From positions 1 to 32,628 of the forward strand of contig JADLBV010000023.1 of the NCBI GenBank assembly GCA_020847545.1: 32,628 nt of DNA. Reading direction: 5' to 3'. Source of the stretch: Phycisphaerales bacterium (GTDB lineage Bacteria > Planctomycetota > Phycisphaerae > Tepidisphaerales > Tepidisphaeraceae). Under the pieces are notes generated by a model. The model had not been told where the DNA came from. It did not search any database and saw only the letters and a list, made by a program, of their open reading frames with translations. A program made the position numbers and the translations under genes. Of this stretch, positions 1 to 7,456 are shown piece by piece. Position 1 is the stretch's first letter; each line of letters opens with the position of its first letter.

Positions 1-89
1 AAAACAGGCCCATCTGCGTCGTTGTCGGACCTCAACGACTCTTTCCATTGAGTCGATTCGGTCCGTCGCCTAGCATCTGGGCCTGTTTT
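1..89. repeat. Long imperfect palindrome (REP/MITE-like)
   Basis: The outer arms, 12 bp at 1-12 and 78-89, are perfect inverted copies. Inside, GCG (16-18) pairs with CGC (67-69), CGGACC (26-31) with GGTCCG (60-65), and CGACTC (36-41) with GAGTCG (50-55), with symmetric 4-nt internal loops and an 8-nt apical loop. The nested pairing is read directly. A small non-autonomous mobile element, a REP-type repeat or a structured 3' end of a gene before the window are all possible. The right arm ends in TTTT, so it could also work as a terminator. Confidence 0.6.
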
Positions 90-129
90 GGCCCATCGCA
101 GGTTCATTAGGTTCTGAGATAGATTCTAT

Positions 130-192
130 GTAGGTCCGGCTCTGCCGGACTTTTTTTTATTGGCCAACATTCTCCGGCACAGCCGGACCTAC
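130..192. repeat. Paired inverted repeat with internal hairpins (REPIN-like)
   Basis: Two 20-bp arms (130-149 and 173-192) are inverted copies with one mismatch, around a 23-nt centre. Each arm is itself a short hairpin: GTCCGGC TCT GCCGGAC on the left and CCGGC ACA GCCGG on the right. This hairpin-within-inverted-repeat form is typical of REP doublets. The right arm overlaps the end of the sialidase-like gene and supplies its TAG stop (189-191). Confidence 0.6.
134..158 (+). terminator. Hairpin plus T-tract, plus-strand terminator candidate
   Basis: A 7-bp GC-rich stem with a 3-nt loop (134-150) is followed directly by eight T residues (151-158), the classic intrinsic terminator form for transcription entering from the left. 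It coincides with the left arm of the REP-like doublet, so the repeat itself may serve as the terminator. Confidence 0.55.
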
Positions 193-1295
193 AAAGTTAT
201 TTGAAGCCGGACATAACGAATCTGAAACAGACCCTCCGCGCAGCACCAGAACGCCGCCATAATTTCCCCATCCGACAACCGACACAGCGAAGGATATCCC
301 ACCTTGAGATCGCTCAGTTCATCGCTGGCGCTGCGCTGGCCGAACATGCGTGTGTCAGCGTTTTGCCAGATGGGGCATTGTTCAAGCGTGATCCATGTAT
401 CGCCCTCAAGCCGCGCCACGGCCGCCCAAAGTCCCGGTTGATCGCCACGGCGATAGACGCACAACACATGAGAGTCACCCAATGGGATGATTTTGGCCGT
501 CTCGCCGGCCAGGCCGGTTGACCGGGGCTTGCCAAATCCATGTTTCAAATCACCAAATGCAAACTGAATCTCCCGCGACACCCCCCGCCGTTTATCAAAT
601 GCCCACGCCACCGCCAAGAGCCTTCCATTCGGCCACTCCATCAGCGATTGCTCCAGATAAATCACCCCATTGGCATCATCATCCATCACATCGATAAAAC
701 GCGGCCACGTCTCGCCATGATCGGTCGATACCAGCGCCACCGCCTTCATCCCGTTGGGACAATTCCCATCCCATCCCCGCCACGTCGATGTCGGCGCCAG
801 CCAAGTACCATCGGAAAGTTCCACGATGCTGTGACAAATCTCAAACGCAGGCCCCACCAACGGCGGCTGAATCACGGTTGGGCTTTGCCACGACCGGCCA
901 TCTTCCCCGCCTCGCAACAAAATTAAATCCATCGGGACAAAACCCATGTTCTGCCGGTTGGTCAATCCCTCTTCGGGATTTTCGCGATGAAAACAGGCCC
1001 CAAAACCGACCAAAGAGCCATCGCGTAATCGCGTCAGCCGGGCGGTGTGGGATGTGGGGTGTTCGGTTTCACGGCCGATCAGCCGGGTGGGTGTGCTCCA
1101 TGACTGGCCGTTGTCACGGGATCGGCTCAGATAGGTGCGATAATCCAGGCTCTCCGCCCCCTGTCCCAGGTCAAAGGAGGCCAGCAACTGGCCGTCAGGC
1201 AGTTTCAGCAGGGTTGGGTGCCACGCATTGACCGCCCGTAAATACGGCTTGGGATTGCGAAAAATCTCCCCACGACCAAGAATCTCAATCATCAT
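189..1295 (-). CDS. BNR/Asp-box sialidase-like protein
   Basis: 368-aa protein of the sialidase (neuraminidase) six-bladed propeller type. Three Asp-box motifs (S-x-D-x-G-x-x-W) are visible: SRDNGQSW near residues 59-66, GGEDGRSW at 129-136 and STDHGETW at 190-197. There is no signal peptide, so the product should be cytoplasmic. The start ATG has an AAGGA sequence 5 nt upstream. I cannot identify the full arginine triad and Tyr/Glu pair of true GH33 sialidases, so the substrate is open; many planctomycete members are simply 'exo-alpha-sialidase-like'. It is last in a minus-strand block with an oxidoreductase and two PEP-CTERM genes, which suggests intracellular processing of a glycan. Its TAG stop lies inside a REP-like repeat arm, so the original C-terminus may have been slightly longer. 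Confidence 0.8.
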   Translation of the reverse strand: MMIEILGRGEIFRNPKPYLRAVNAWHPTLLKLPDGQLLASFDLGQGAESLDYRTYLSRSRDNGQSWSTPTRLIGRETEHPTSHTARLTRLRDGSLVGFGACFHRENPEEGLTNRQNMGFVPMDLILLRGGEDGRSWQSPTVIQPPLVGPAFEICHSIVELSDGTWLAPTSTWRGWDGNCPNGMKAVALVSTDHGETWPRFIDVMDDDANGVIYLEQSLMEWPNGRLLAVAWAFDKRRGVSREIQFAFGDLKHGFGKPRSTGLAGETAKIIPLGDSHVLCVYRRGDQPGLWAAVARLEGDTWITLEQCPIWQNADTRMFGQRSASDELSDLKVGYPSLCRLSDGEIMAAFWCCAEGLFQIRYVRLQITL

Positions 1296-1336
1296 CCGTT
1301 TCCTTCAGAGGCACTCGATATTCAAATGGGTCATGA

Positions 1337-3052
1337 TCAACCCCGGCCAATGCTTCGCCGACGCCAAAATATAGCCGCCAACATCACCGGAATCGAGAAC
1401 ATTGAAGGTTCAGGGACCATATGGCCAATCCAGACATTGTCAAACGCCCCATCGGCCCCCTGGGAAAAAAGCGAGATCGAAAGATCGCCAGGTATTCCCG
1501 ATAAATTCCACGTCACCGGTCCGCCGATCCATGAACCATTGGAGGCATCGTAGACATTGAATCGCGCGCTATCAATGCTCAGCCGTTCGATCTGATAGAC
1601 ATAGGTGCTGCCTGTCGGCTGGTCGTTATTGACCAGGGTGATCAGTTGATCGGTGCCATTGGCGTCGTTGATGCCGATATAAATCTTATTGTCATTGTTT
1701 GACCAGAAGAGGCTGGCCAGCCGTGTGTCGCTCAATGTACCGGCGGTTGTGCCGCCTGAATCGTTCGTCAGTGCGATTCCCAATTTCGCGAATTGTGAAT
1801 AACCAGAACTGCTTGTAGACGTATTGTTGGTGATCTCGACGGCCAGAACCTCGCCGACGCCGAGCGTCAGTGTTTTGGTCGTGTAATCGACAACCGATGC
1901 GCCCGATATCCCGACGCCATCCACCATAATCTTGTCGTTCTGACCGATGCCGCCGGAACCTTGCACATACGGCGACCAGACAGCAGGCTCCTTTGTCGTC
2001 CCTGTAAATCGCTCGATCTGCCCCTGTTTTCGCACATCCTGCAATGCCTGGACATATTCCTGTGGCATGGAGCCGTTGAACCAGCGAAGGTTGTTGGTGA
2101 AAAGCCAGATGTTCCGATCGGTCCGTTTCGCCGCCTCCTGAACTGCAAACTGAAACTGCTGGGGTGTGTAATAATTGTTTCCGATGTTCTGAGCGTCAAA
2201 CGTATTGCCGGTGTCGAGCCATACCCCATACCCGACGCCAAGCCCCTGCTGGCGCATCGTCTCGTAGGCCGATTCAAACTCCGTGCTGCCGCGATAACTG
2301 TAGGAGCCTTCCCAGCCGTTGTAGATCGTGTTTGCCGGCCCGGCGGCCGATTTCATTCCGTCGATGAAATAAGGCAGCAGGTTGTACTCCACCCCGTGCG
2401 GCTCAGGCCCGAAGGCCAGCAACACACGCACATTGGGATTGCCCGCCTTGAGCGCGTTCATATATTCCATGCCGCGCTGCTGCACCCGTGCGGCGTACTG
2501 TGCAAAAGTATGCAGGCCGGCTTGCGGCTGGGATTCATAATGAAATACCTTGCTCTGGTCGGAATAAAATTCGGGATCAAAAAAGATGCCACGCAGGTTG
2601 GTCTGCTGGGTTACGCCTGAAATCCACTGTGAATTGGCCATCGCGACACTCTGATCATCAAACCAATCCATCCCGCCGGGCGTGACGTTCATGCGAAGGT
2701 AAACATCTTCATAATTCCCCCAGGAGAGGTTGGTCAGCGCGTTGATCGATTGTGAAAACTCTGCGGGATTGATTGGTTGCGAACCCCAGGCGTTCCAACT
2801 GAAAATATCGGATTTGTTGACGTCGTTGGGCATGTTTTTCACCAGGTCGGTGACCAAACCGCCAAACGGGATATCCTGCATCGCCGCGAGGTTGTAAGGG
2901 ATATTTTGCGGAACGACCTGATGGCTCCATTCCATGTCGATGACACGGGCGTTGCGCTGCTCAAAGTCCGCGCGAGCCGGCAACGCCGACACGCACAGGA
3001 GCAAAGTAGTCAATGCGACACGAATCATTCCGATATGGGTGGCACGCGGCAT
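1337..3052 (-). CDS. PEP-CTERM protein with TIM-barrel-like catalytic region
   Basis: 571 aa. An N-terminal signal peptide ends near PARA (about residue 28). Residues about 35-365 alternate aromatic-rich strands and helices with an FFDPEFYSD segment and a FGPEPHG segment, which resembles a glycosidase-type barrel; I cannot assign a GH family. Residues about 370-540 look like a beta-rich lectin or LamG-like module. The C-terminus is a PEP-CTERM tail: VPEPS, a hydrophobic stretch with IPVMLAAIF, then a WRRRS basic cluster. That tail predicts processing by an exosortase and release to or retention at the cell surface. The ATG has GAGG 6 nt upstream. It lies 41 nt upstream of the sialidase-like gene and 31 nt downstream of the Gfo/Idh gene, so co-transcription is likely. 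Confidence 0.75.
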   Translation of the reverse strand: MPRATHIGMIRVALTTLLLCVSALPARADFEQRNARVIDMEWSHQVVPQNIPYNLAAMQDIPFGGLVTDLVKNMPNDVNKSDIFSWNAWGSQPINPAEFSQSINALTNLSWGNYEDVYLRMNVTPGGMDWFDDQSVAMANSQWISGVTQQTNLRGIFFDPEFYSDQSKVFHYESQPQAGLHTFAQYAARVQQRGMEYMNALKAGNPNVRVLLAFGPEPHGVEYNLLPYFIDGMKSAAGPANTIYNGWEGSYSYRGSTEFESAYETMRQQGLGVGYGVWLDTGNTFDAQNIGNNYYTPQQFQFAVQEAAKRTDRNIWLFTNNLRWFNGSMPQEYVQALQDVRKQGQIERFTGTTKEPAVWSPYVQGSGGIGQNDKIMVDGVGISGASVVDYTTKTLTLGVGEVLAVEITNNTSTSSSGYSQFAKLGIALTNDSGGTTAGTLSDTRLASLFWSNNDNKIYIGINDANGTDQLITLVNNDQPTGSTYVYQIERLSIDSARFNVYDASNGSWIGGPVTWNLSGIPGDLSISLFSQGADGAFDNVWIGHMVPEPSMFSIPVMLAAIFWRRRSIGRG

Positions 3053-3083
3053 AATCTCCCTCGATTCACAAGTTGTCCGATGG

Positions 3084-4130
3084 TTACACGTTGCCGATCA
3101 AAACCGGATTTCCCGTCCGGCTCGATTGAAAAATCGCCTCCGCCAGCACGATCGCCGTCAAGCCGTCCTCTGCGGTGCAGAGCGGCTTGGTCTGGCCGCG
3201 AACGCAGTCATAGAAGTGTTCGAGTTCGGATCGATATCCGCTCACATTGACCGCCCAGTCGGTTTCCCACGGCCATTGCAGTGTCGGCGTGTCGAGCTTT
3301 TTCTTATAGTCATAATACGACAGCACCTTTTGCCCATCCGCGGTCGGAAAATGCAATGACCCCGCCTTGCCGATCACATCCAGAGTCGGACGAACATGCC
3401 GGCCGACACAGATCGGTTCCCACCCGAAACCCGCCGCCGCCCACGATTCCGACCAGACCGCCTGGTCGCCGCCGGCGAAATCGATGATCGCGGTAAAGGT
3501 GTCGCCCGCGGTGGTGTTGTCCGGTTTGAAGCGTGAAACGGTTGCATACACCTTGGTCGCCGGGCCGAAGATGCTGGAGACATAATCCAGCCAGTGTGTG
3601 TGTTCATACACCACGCCGCCGCCAAGATCGGCATCGTGAATCGCCGGGCTGGGCGATCCCTTGCACAACCCCCAGATGTCGCGGAACAACACAGGCCGGC
3701 CAAGTTTCCCGCTGAGAATGATGTCGCGCAGGTTGGCCGCATCGGGTGAATGGCGCATCGGATAACCCAGCAGAAACACCCTCCCCGTCTCCTTCGACGC
3801 CCGCACGATCTGCCGACACTGCTCGCTGGTTCTGGCCAGCGGTTTTTCGCAGAAAACATGCTTGCCGGCCTTCATCGCCGCGATGGCGATCTCGGCATGG
3901 TTCGACGGCGGGGTCAACACAAACACCCCCTCCACACGCTCATCATCCAAAATGGTTCGGTAATCCGTCGTCCATGATGGAATCTCAAATTCTTTGGCCC
4001 GCTTTTGGGCCGATGCCTGCGCGACATCCGCCACGGAGACGATTTCAAACCGCTCCGAACGCTTCAAGTTCGCCAGATGCGTTCCGGCCACCTGTCCACA
4101 ACCAATCAAGGATACGCGTACGGGATTCAT
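3084..4130 (-). CDS. Gfo/Idh/MocA family oxidoreductase
   Basis: 348 aa, a usual length for the family. The N-terminal Rossmann fold begins with SLIGCGQVAGTHLANL (GxGxxx dinucleotide-binding loop, residues 7-22). The EKP motif characteristic of the family is at about residues 95-97, with Lys96 the expected catalytic lysine, and a GGGVVYEHTHWLD segment matches the conserved H-x-x-D of the substrate domain. These NAD(P)-dependent enzymes oxidise or epimerise sugars, inositols and sugar derivatives. An AAGGA ribosome-binding site lies 7 nt before the ATG. Placed between a prepilin-like gene and a PEP-CTERM glycosidase-like gene, it probably processes a sugar released by the locus; the substrate cannot be read from the sequence. 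Confidence 0.88.
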   Translation of the reverse strand: MNPVRVSLIGCGQVAGTHLANLKRSERFEIVSVADVAQASAQKRAKEFEIPSWTTDYRTILDDERVEGVFVLTPPSNHAEIAIAAMKAGKHVFCEKPLARTSEQCRQIVRASKETGRVFLLGYPMRHSPDAANLRDIILSGKLGRPVLFRDIWGLCKGSPSPAIHDADLGGGVVYEHTHWLDYVSSIFGPATKVYATVSRFKPDNTTAGDTFTAIIDFAGGDQAVWSESWAAAGFGWEPICVGRHVRPTLDVIGKAGSLHFPTADGQKVLSYYDYKKKLDTPTLQWPWETDWAVNVSGYRSELEHFYDCVRGQTKPLCTAEDGLTAIVLAEAIFQSSRTGNPVLIGNV

Positions 4131-4316
4131 GGGAAATCCTTGTTTCTATGCCTGTAAAAAAGTCCATCGATATCGTTTTGGAGTGTGCTGCCCCGGTTCC
4201 CAGCGGGTCGGAGGGACATTCATGCTGACAGAACAAGTGGAGCCGCCCGGAAAACAAACAGTCAAACGTGGCTTCGGAATCTTGCGGATACGATGTCGTG
4301 TTCGGGACAATGCGGA

Positions 4317-5027
4317 TCACATGCCGAGAATGAAGCTGTAATCCTGGCCTGCGAATGTTTTATCGATCCGAACCGGTGCGGCATGACCATCGACAAAGAC
4401 CACGTTCCAAATGATGTCGCTGGTATGCCAGTAGTATTGACGTTGGGTGTAATCCCCCGACCAGCCGGGATAATACGCACCCTCATCCGCCAGCAACACG
4501 ATGCGCGATGGCTGACGCACCTTGCTGTATCTTATTCCATCCCAGGGATCATCCACACCCGATAGCGAACCCTGAACAATAATGTTGGCCCCGTAGGAGG
4601 TTCCCACCACATCGTAGAACGATCCCCCCTGCCCCAGCGTGGCGATGTCCTCCGGGCAGCGGGCCACTTCAACCTCATTGTCCGGCCCGAATCGTCCCAG
4701 ATATTTGTTCAACGGCCGCACATCCGCCGGCAAATGGTCATACCCATACAGCGCTGTTCCGCGCTTCCCCGCCCATCCGCACTGCGTTCGCTTAAAGAGT
4801 ATGCCATCCGGCTCAACCACCTGTCCACCGGGGAAGACAAAGTGATTGTCATTCAGATACAGATAGACAGCGGCGCCCAGTTGCCGCAGGTTGCTGAGAC
4901 ATTGCGTATTCTTGGCCGCCCGCCGGGCCTTGTTCAATGCCGGCAACAGCATCGAGATCAAAAGCGCGATGATTCCCACAACGACCAGCAATTCGACCAA
5001 GGTAAATCCACGGCGTGAGGTTTTCAT
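4317..5027 (-). CDS. Prepilin-like protein with N-terminal methylation motif
   Basis: 236 aa. The N-terminus is a textbook type IV prepilin/type II pseudopilin signal: a basic leader, cleavage expected after Gly7 (RRG/FTLVE), Glu at +5 of the mature chain, then a hydrophobic helix (LVVVGIIALLISMLLPAL). The body matches the planctomycete-expanded family with a C-terminal VFVDGHA motif close to the end (DUF1559-like, H-X9-DG type). I chose ATG 5027, not the in-frame GTG at 5039, because GGAG lies 6 nt before the ATG. Such proteins often sit inside planctomycete carbohydrate loci; whether they form a pseudopilus or a surface binding filament is unknown. A 15-bp inverted repeat separates it from the PEP-CTERM gene upstream. 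Confidence 0.88.
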   Translation of the reverse strand: MKTSRRGFTLVELLVVVGIIALLISMLLPALNKARRAAKNTQCLSNLRQLGAAVYLYLNDNHFVFPGGQVVEPDGILFKRTQCGWAGKRGTALYGYDHLPADVRPLNKYLGRFGPDNEVEVARCPEDIATLGQGGSFYDVVGTSYGANIIVQGSLSGVDDPWDGIRYSKVRQPSRIVLLADEGAYYPGWSGDYTQRQYYWHTSDIIWNVVFVDGHAAPVRIDKTFAGQDYSFILGM

Positions 5028-5058
5028 GGACAACTCCACACAACCAAAACAGACAAGC

Positions 5059-5102
5059 CACAGATGGACACAGACACCTGATTGGGCCTGTGTCCATCTG
5101 TG
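5059..5102. repeat. Perfect 15-bp inverted repeat between two co-directional genes
   Basis: The arms 5059-5073 and 5088-5102 are perfectly complementary, around a 14-nt loop. It lies 3' of the PEP-CTERM gene (stop at 5115) and before the prepilin-like start on the minus strand. There is no clean T-tract, so it may be an RNA-stabilising or attenuating hairpin, not a strong terminator. The arm sequence resembles short dispersed repeats I have seen in other genomes, so a REP origin is possible. Confidence 0.6.
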
Positions 5103-5114
5103 ACGACAATATTC

Positions 5115-5873
5115 CTACTTCCGTCGACGCAATGCCAGCGCGCCCAGGCCAAGCAGCGAAAGCGCGGCCGGTTCGGGCACAGCCACCGGCGCGCCGTTCA
5201 CGTTCCATGCGACATAGTCCCAGGTCGAGCTGCCCAGTTCATCTCCACTACCATCACCGAAATACATTCCTCCGAAACCGGGATTTGAATCAAGCGATGC
5301 ATTGTTCACGACAGGGGTATTCATGTCGTCGATCCAGAGAGAGTACGTACCACCGTCTGTCGCAACGCGGTAGGTATGGTATTGCGATACGTCTAACTCC
5401 GCGATATTGGTTCGTGATTTCAGGAACACACCAGTTTTGGTGACCCAGCCGGTTTCCACGCCAGCGTAAGTTCCGAATTCAAGCTGCAAGTAGTAGCCAC
5501 TGTTGCTGCCGATAACCATTCCATCCCCAAACAACCCAGTTTGCGAATTCACCTTCGTCCGGAATTGCACATAAGCAACATTGCCCGAATCAGGATCCCA
5601 TGCGCCGCCGGAATTAATTTGAAAATATTTAGTCTCATTACTGACCGTGGTAGCAATGGTCATTTCGCCGCCGCTTACCGAGGCGCTGCCCGTACCACCG
5701 GTAATCCAAGATGGTGTGGAAACCGTGGGAAGGATATCCCCATCGCCCGTATAGGCGGAATCCCAGGTATATCCACCAACAACCACACTGGCCTGCGCGG
5801 CCGTCGAAAAGGCCAGCGTCGCGGCGAGTGCGCCCGTTGCCAGCAACATCGAACGTGAAATGAATCGCTGCAT
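5115..5873 (-). CDS. PEP-CTERM protein with lectin-like (LamG-type) body
   Basis: 252 aa. A signal peptide (basic start, then MLLATGALAATLAFSTAAQA) precedes a beta-rich domain. Its YHTYRV...YSLWIDD pattern is typical of concanavalin A/LamG-like jelly-roll modules. The C-terminus VPEPAALSLLGLGALALRRRK is a complete PEP-CTERM tail: motif, transmembrane helix and basic cluster. The start is firm: AGGAGG lies 6 nt before the ATG. No catalytic residues are apparent, so a glycan-binding or matrix role is the simplest reading. It is the promoter-proximal gene of the minus-strand block and diverges from the GntR-type regulator, with a TTGACA-type promoter and candidate operators between them. Confidence 0.8.
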   Translation of the reverse strand: MQRFISRSMLLATGALAATLAFSTAAQASVVVGGYTWDSAYTGDGDILPTVSTPSWITGGTGSASVSGGEMTIATTVSNETKYFQINSGGAWDPDSGNVAYVQFRTKVNSQTGLFGDGMVIGSNSGYYLQLEFGTYAGVETGWVTKTGVFLKSRTNIAELDVSQYHTYRVATDGGTYSLWIDDMNTPVVNNASLDSNPGFGGMYFGDGSGDELGSSTWDYVAWNVNGAPVAVPEPAALSLLGLGALALRRRK

Positions 5874-5917
5874 ATGAGACCTCCTGAAGAAGAGAAAAAG
5901 GGTTTATGACACGAGGG

Positions 5918-5947
5918 ATAATGTACACCCATTTTTGGGTTTGTCAA
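5918..5947 (-). promoter_or_regulatory. Sigma70-like promoter for the PEP-CTERM block
   Basis: On the minus strand, TTGACA (5947-5942) and CATTAT (5923-5918) are separated by 18 nt. The spacer contains a small palindrome, ACCCA-TTTT-TGGGT. The strong -35 match and the position about 45 nt before the start codon support it. Confidence 0.6.
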
Positions 5948-5957
5948 GTCGTGTACA
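5922..5957. promoter_or_regulatory. Candidate operator: inverted TGTACAC / GTGTACA half-sites
   Basis: TGTACAC (5922-5928) and GTGTACA (5951-5957) are inverted copies whose centres are 29 bp apart. Each contains the palindrome TGTACA. One overlaps the -10 of the minus-strand promoter; the other lies just upstream of its -35 and upstream of the regulator's promoter. Operators of AraR, a GntR/LacI hybrid like the neighbouring regulator, also contain GTAC-type palindromes. Binding by the product of the 6041 gene is inferred. Confidence 0.5.
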
Positions 5958-5972
5958 AAAAAAATACACAAC

Positions 5973-6000
5973 TAGACAAAATATTTAATCGTGGTATACT
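5973..6000 (+). promoter_or_regulatory. Sigma70-like promoter for the GntR/LacI-type regulator
   Basis: TAGACA (5973-5978) and TATACT (5995-6000) are 16 nt apart, giving a predicted start of transcription near 6007 and a leader of about 34 nt before the ATG at 6041. Confidence 0.55.
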
Positions 6001-6040
6001 GGGTTGATCAGCCACCTGTGGTCGATTTGCGTATATAAGA

Positions 6041-7372
6041 ATGAAATCCATGCCCAAACAGCCTCTCACGTTTCCGACCGTCACCCGGCAGATCGCCGAT
6101 CAACTCCAGCAGATGATCCGCGGCGGGCGGTGGCTGGCCGATGGAAAAGTCCCCCCCATGCGGAAACTGGCCGGCGAGTTCAACGTCAGTGCCGCCACGG
6201 TGCAGTCGGCGCTGCAAATCCTGCAGGACAAGGGAATTGTCGAAATGCGCGATCGGTCGGGCGTCTTCATCAATCGTCCCCGGTATCAATCCGCCAAGTC
6301 AACATATGTTGGCCTGCTGACCCCTTATCTTGAAGTGGACATGAGCGAGCAGGACCGCGAGCTGCTTCGGCGGCAGATGTCCTTTTCTTTTGATGCCGAT
6401 GAATGGTCATCGCACATCAATCGCTCATTTTTGCGAACACTCAAGTCGCACCACCTCGATTTGATGGCGATTCCCGTGCCGCTGGACCAGGGTGATTTTG
6501 CGGCCGCCGCCACGCAGCGGATCGAACGACTTGGCACGCCTTTGGCCGGCGCGATGTTCACGGCATTTGATTTCACGCGCCCGCTGGTCAAGGAACTTGA
6601 TAAACGCGACATCCCTTGGGTCACCATCAACCCCCTGACCCAGCACAGCGTCTATAATTTCGTCGCGGCCGACAATCTGCACGGTGGAAAGCGCGTTGGC
6701 CGATGTCTGGCGGCAATGGGTCTGCGCGAAGTGCTGGTTTTGTGCCGCTCGATGGGGTCGTTCCGGACGGATGTGGAAAAAACCCTTGGGTTGTATCAGG
6801 GTTACATGGAAAAGGATGTTCCGGTCGATCGGATCGTGACACGAACGGTCAAGGATCCGCTGGAAGCAACCGGTTATGCCCAAACCAAGGCCTACCTGGC
6901 CGAAACCGGCGGCAAGGCGCCTCAGGCGATCTTCGCCATCTCCGATTCGCTGGCGATTGGAGCGATCCGGGCCTTGCATGAAGCGAAATTTCGCGTACCG
7001 CAGGATGTCGGCGTGATCGGCGCAACCGGGCTGAACCTCGCATCCACCAGCGATCCCGCGCTCACCACACTGACCCAGCCCATGAACGAGATCGGTCATC
7101 AGGCCGGGGAAATGCTGACGTTTATGATCCGCGAAGGCGTTCGCCGGCTTGTCGGCCGGCGCGTGCCCGGGCCGTTGATCTTCCGCGATTCGATCCGCAT
7201 TCCCGAGGAACAGCGCAGGGAAGCCGATCTGGAATTTCAACAGACCGTCGAACAGCTTCGTGCCGTCGCGGTCGATGCGGTTGAAGCGACAATCCACCTG
7301 AAGGACACTCAGCTCACCGGCGATCCTGGCGGTGATTCGGACAACAGCGTGGAATCAACAACCGAACGCTAA
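6041..7372 (+). CDS. GntR-type regulator with LacI-like sensor domain
   Basis: 443 aa. Residues about 10-80 are a GntR winged helix-turn-helix: VPPMRKLAGEFNVSAATVQS followed by a short wing ending GVFIN. Residues about 88-395 are a periplasmic-binding-protein-like LacI effector domain, with DNLHGGKRVGRCLAAMG and IFAISDSLAIGAIRALHEA segments. This is the architecture of AraR, where a sugar releases the repressor from its operator. A hydrophilic 45-aa tail after residue 395 is extra. The ribosome-binding site is weak; ATG 6050 is an alternative start. It is transcribed away from the PEP-CTERM block, with paired TGTACA-containing sites between them, and reads towards the glycosidase-like fusion gene. 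It is likely the local sugar-responsive switch for both directions; the inducer is unknown. Confidence 0.88.
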   Translation: MKSMPKQPLTFPTVTRQIADQLQQMIRGGRWLADGKVPPMRKLAGEFNVSAATVQSALQILQDKGIVEMRDRSGVFINRPRYQSAKSTYVGLLTPYLEVDMSEQDRELLRRQMSFSFDADEWSSHINRSFLRTLKSHHLDLMAIPVPLDQGDFAAAATQRIERLGTPLAGAMFTAFDFTRPLVKELDKRDIPWVTINPLTQHSVYNFVAADNLHGGKRVGRCLAAMGLREVLVLCRSMGSFRTDVEKTLGLYQGYMEKDVPVDRIVTRTVKDPLEATGYAQTKAYLAETGGKAPQAIFAISDSLAIGAIRALHEAKFRVPQDVGVIGATGLNLASTSDPALTTLTQPMNEIGHQAGEMLTFMIREGVRRLVGRRVPGPLIFRDSIRIPEEQRREADLEFQQTVEQLRAVAVDAVEATIHLKDTQLTGDPGGDSDNSVESTTER

Positions 7373-7415
7373 ATTGCAATCGCGCCTGCGCGCTTCATCC
7401 GGCAATTTCGCGATT
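7371..7415 (+). other. Interleaved inverted repeats (possible pseudoknot)
   Basis: AAATTGC (7371-7377) pairs with GCAATTT (7402-7408), and AATCGCG (7378-7384) pairs with CGCGATT (7409-7415). The order A-B-A'-B' is that of an H-type pseudoknot. It begins at the stop codon of the regulator gene and lies 41 nt before the chosen TTG start of the next gene. Function is unknown; chance cannot be excluded. Confidence 0.35.
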
Positions 7416-7456
7416 TTCCATAATTGAACGACACCTTTCATTGGGAGGATCCCACC

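Noticed and set aside
1-89. Integron attC site
   Set aside because: The palindromic form is suggestive, but the ends lack the RYYYAAC/GTTRRRY core sites.
4045-4320. 91-codon open frame spanning the gap before the Gfo/Idh gene
   Set aside because: No ribosome-binding site or motifs; overlaps the true N-terminus of the oxidoreductase in another frame. The gap 4131-4316 shows nothing else I can support.
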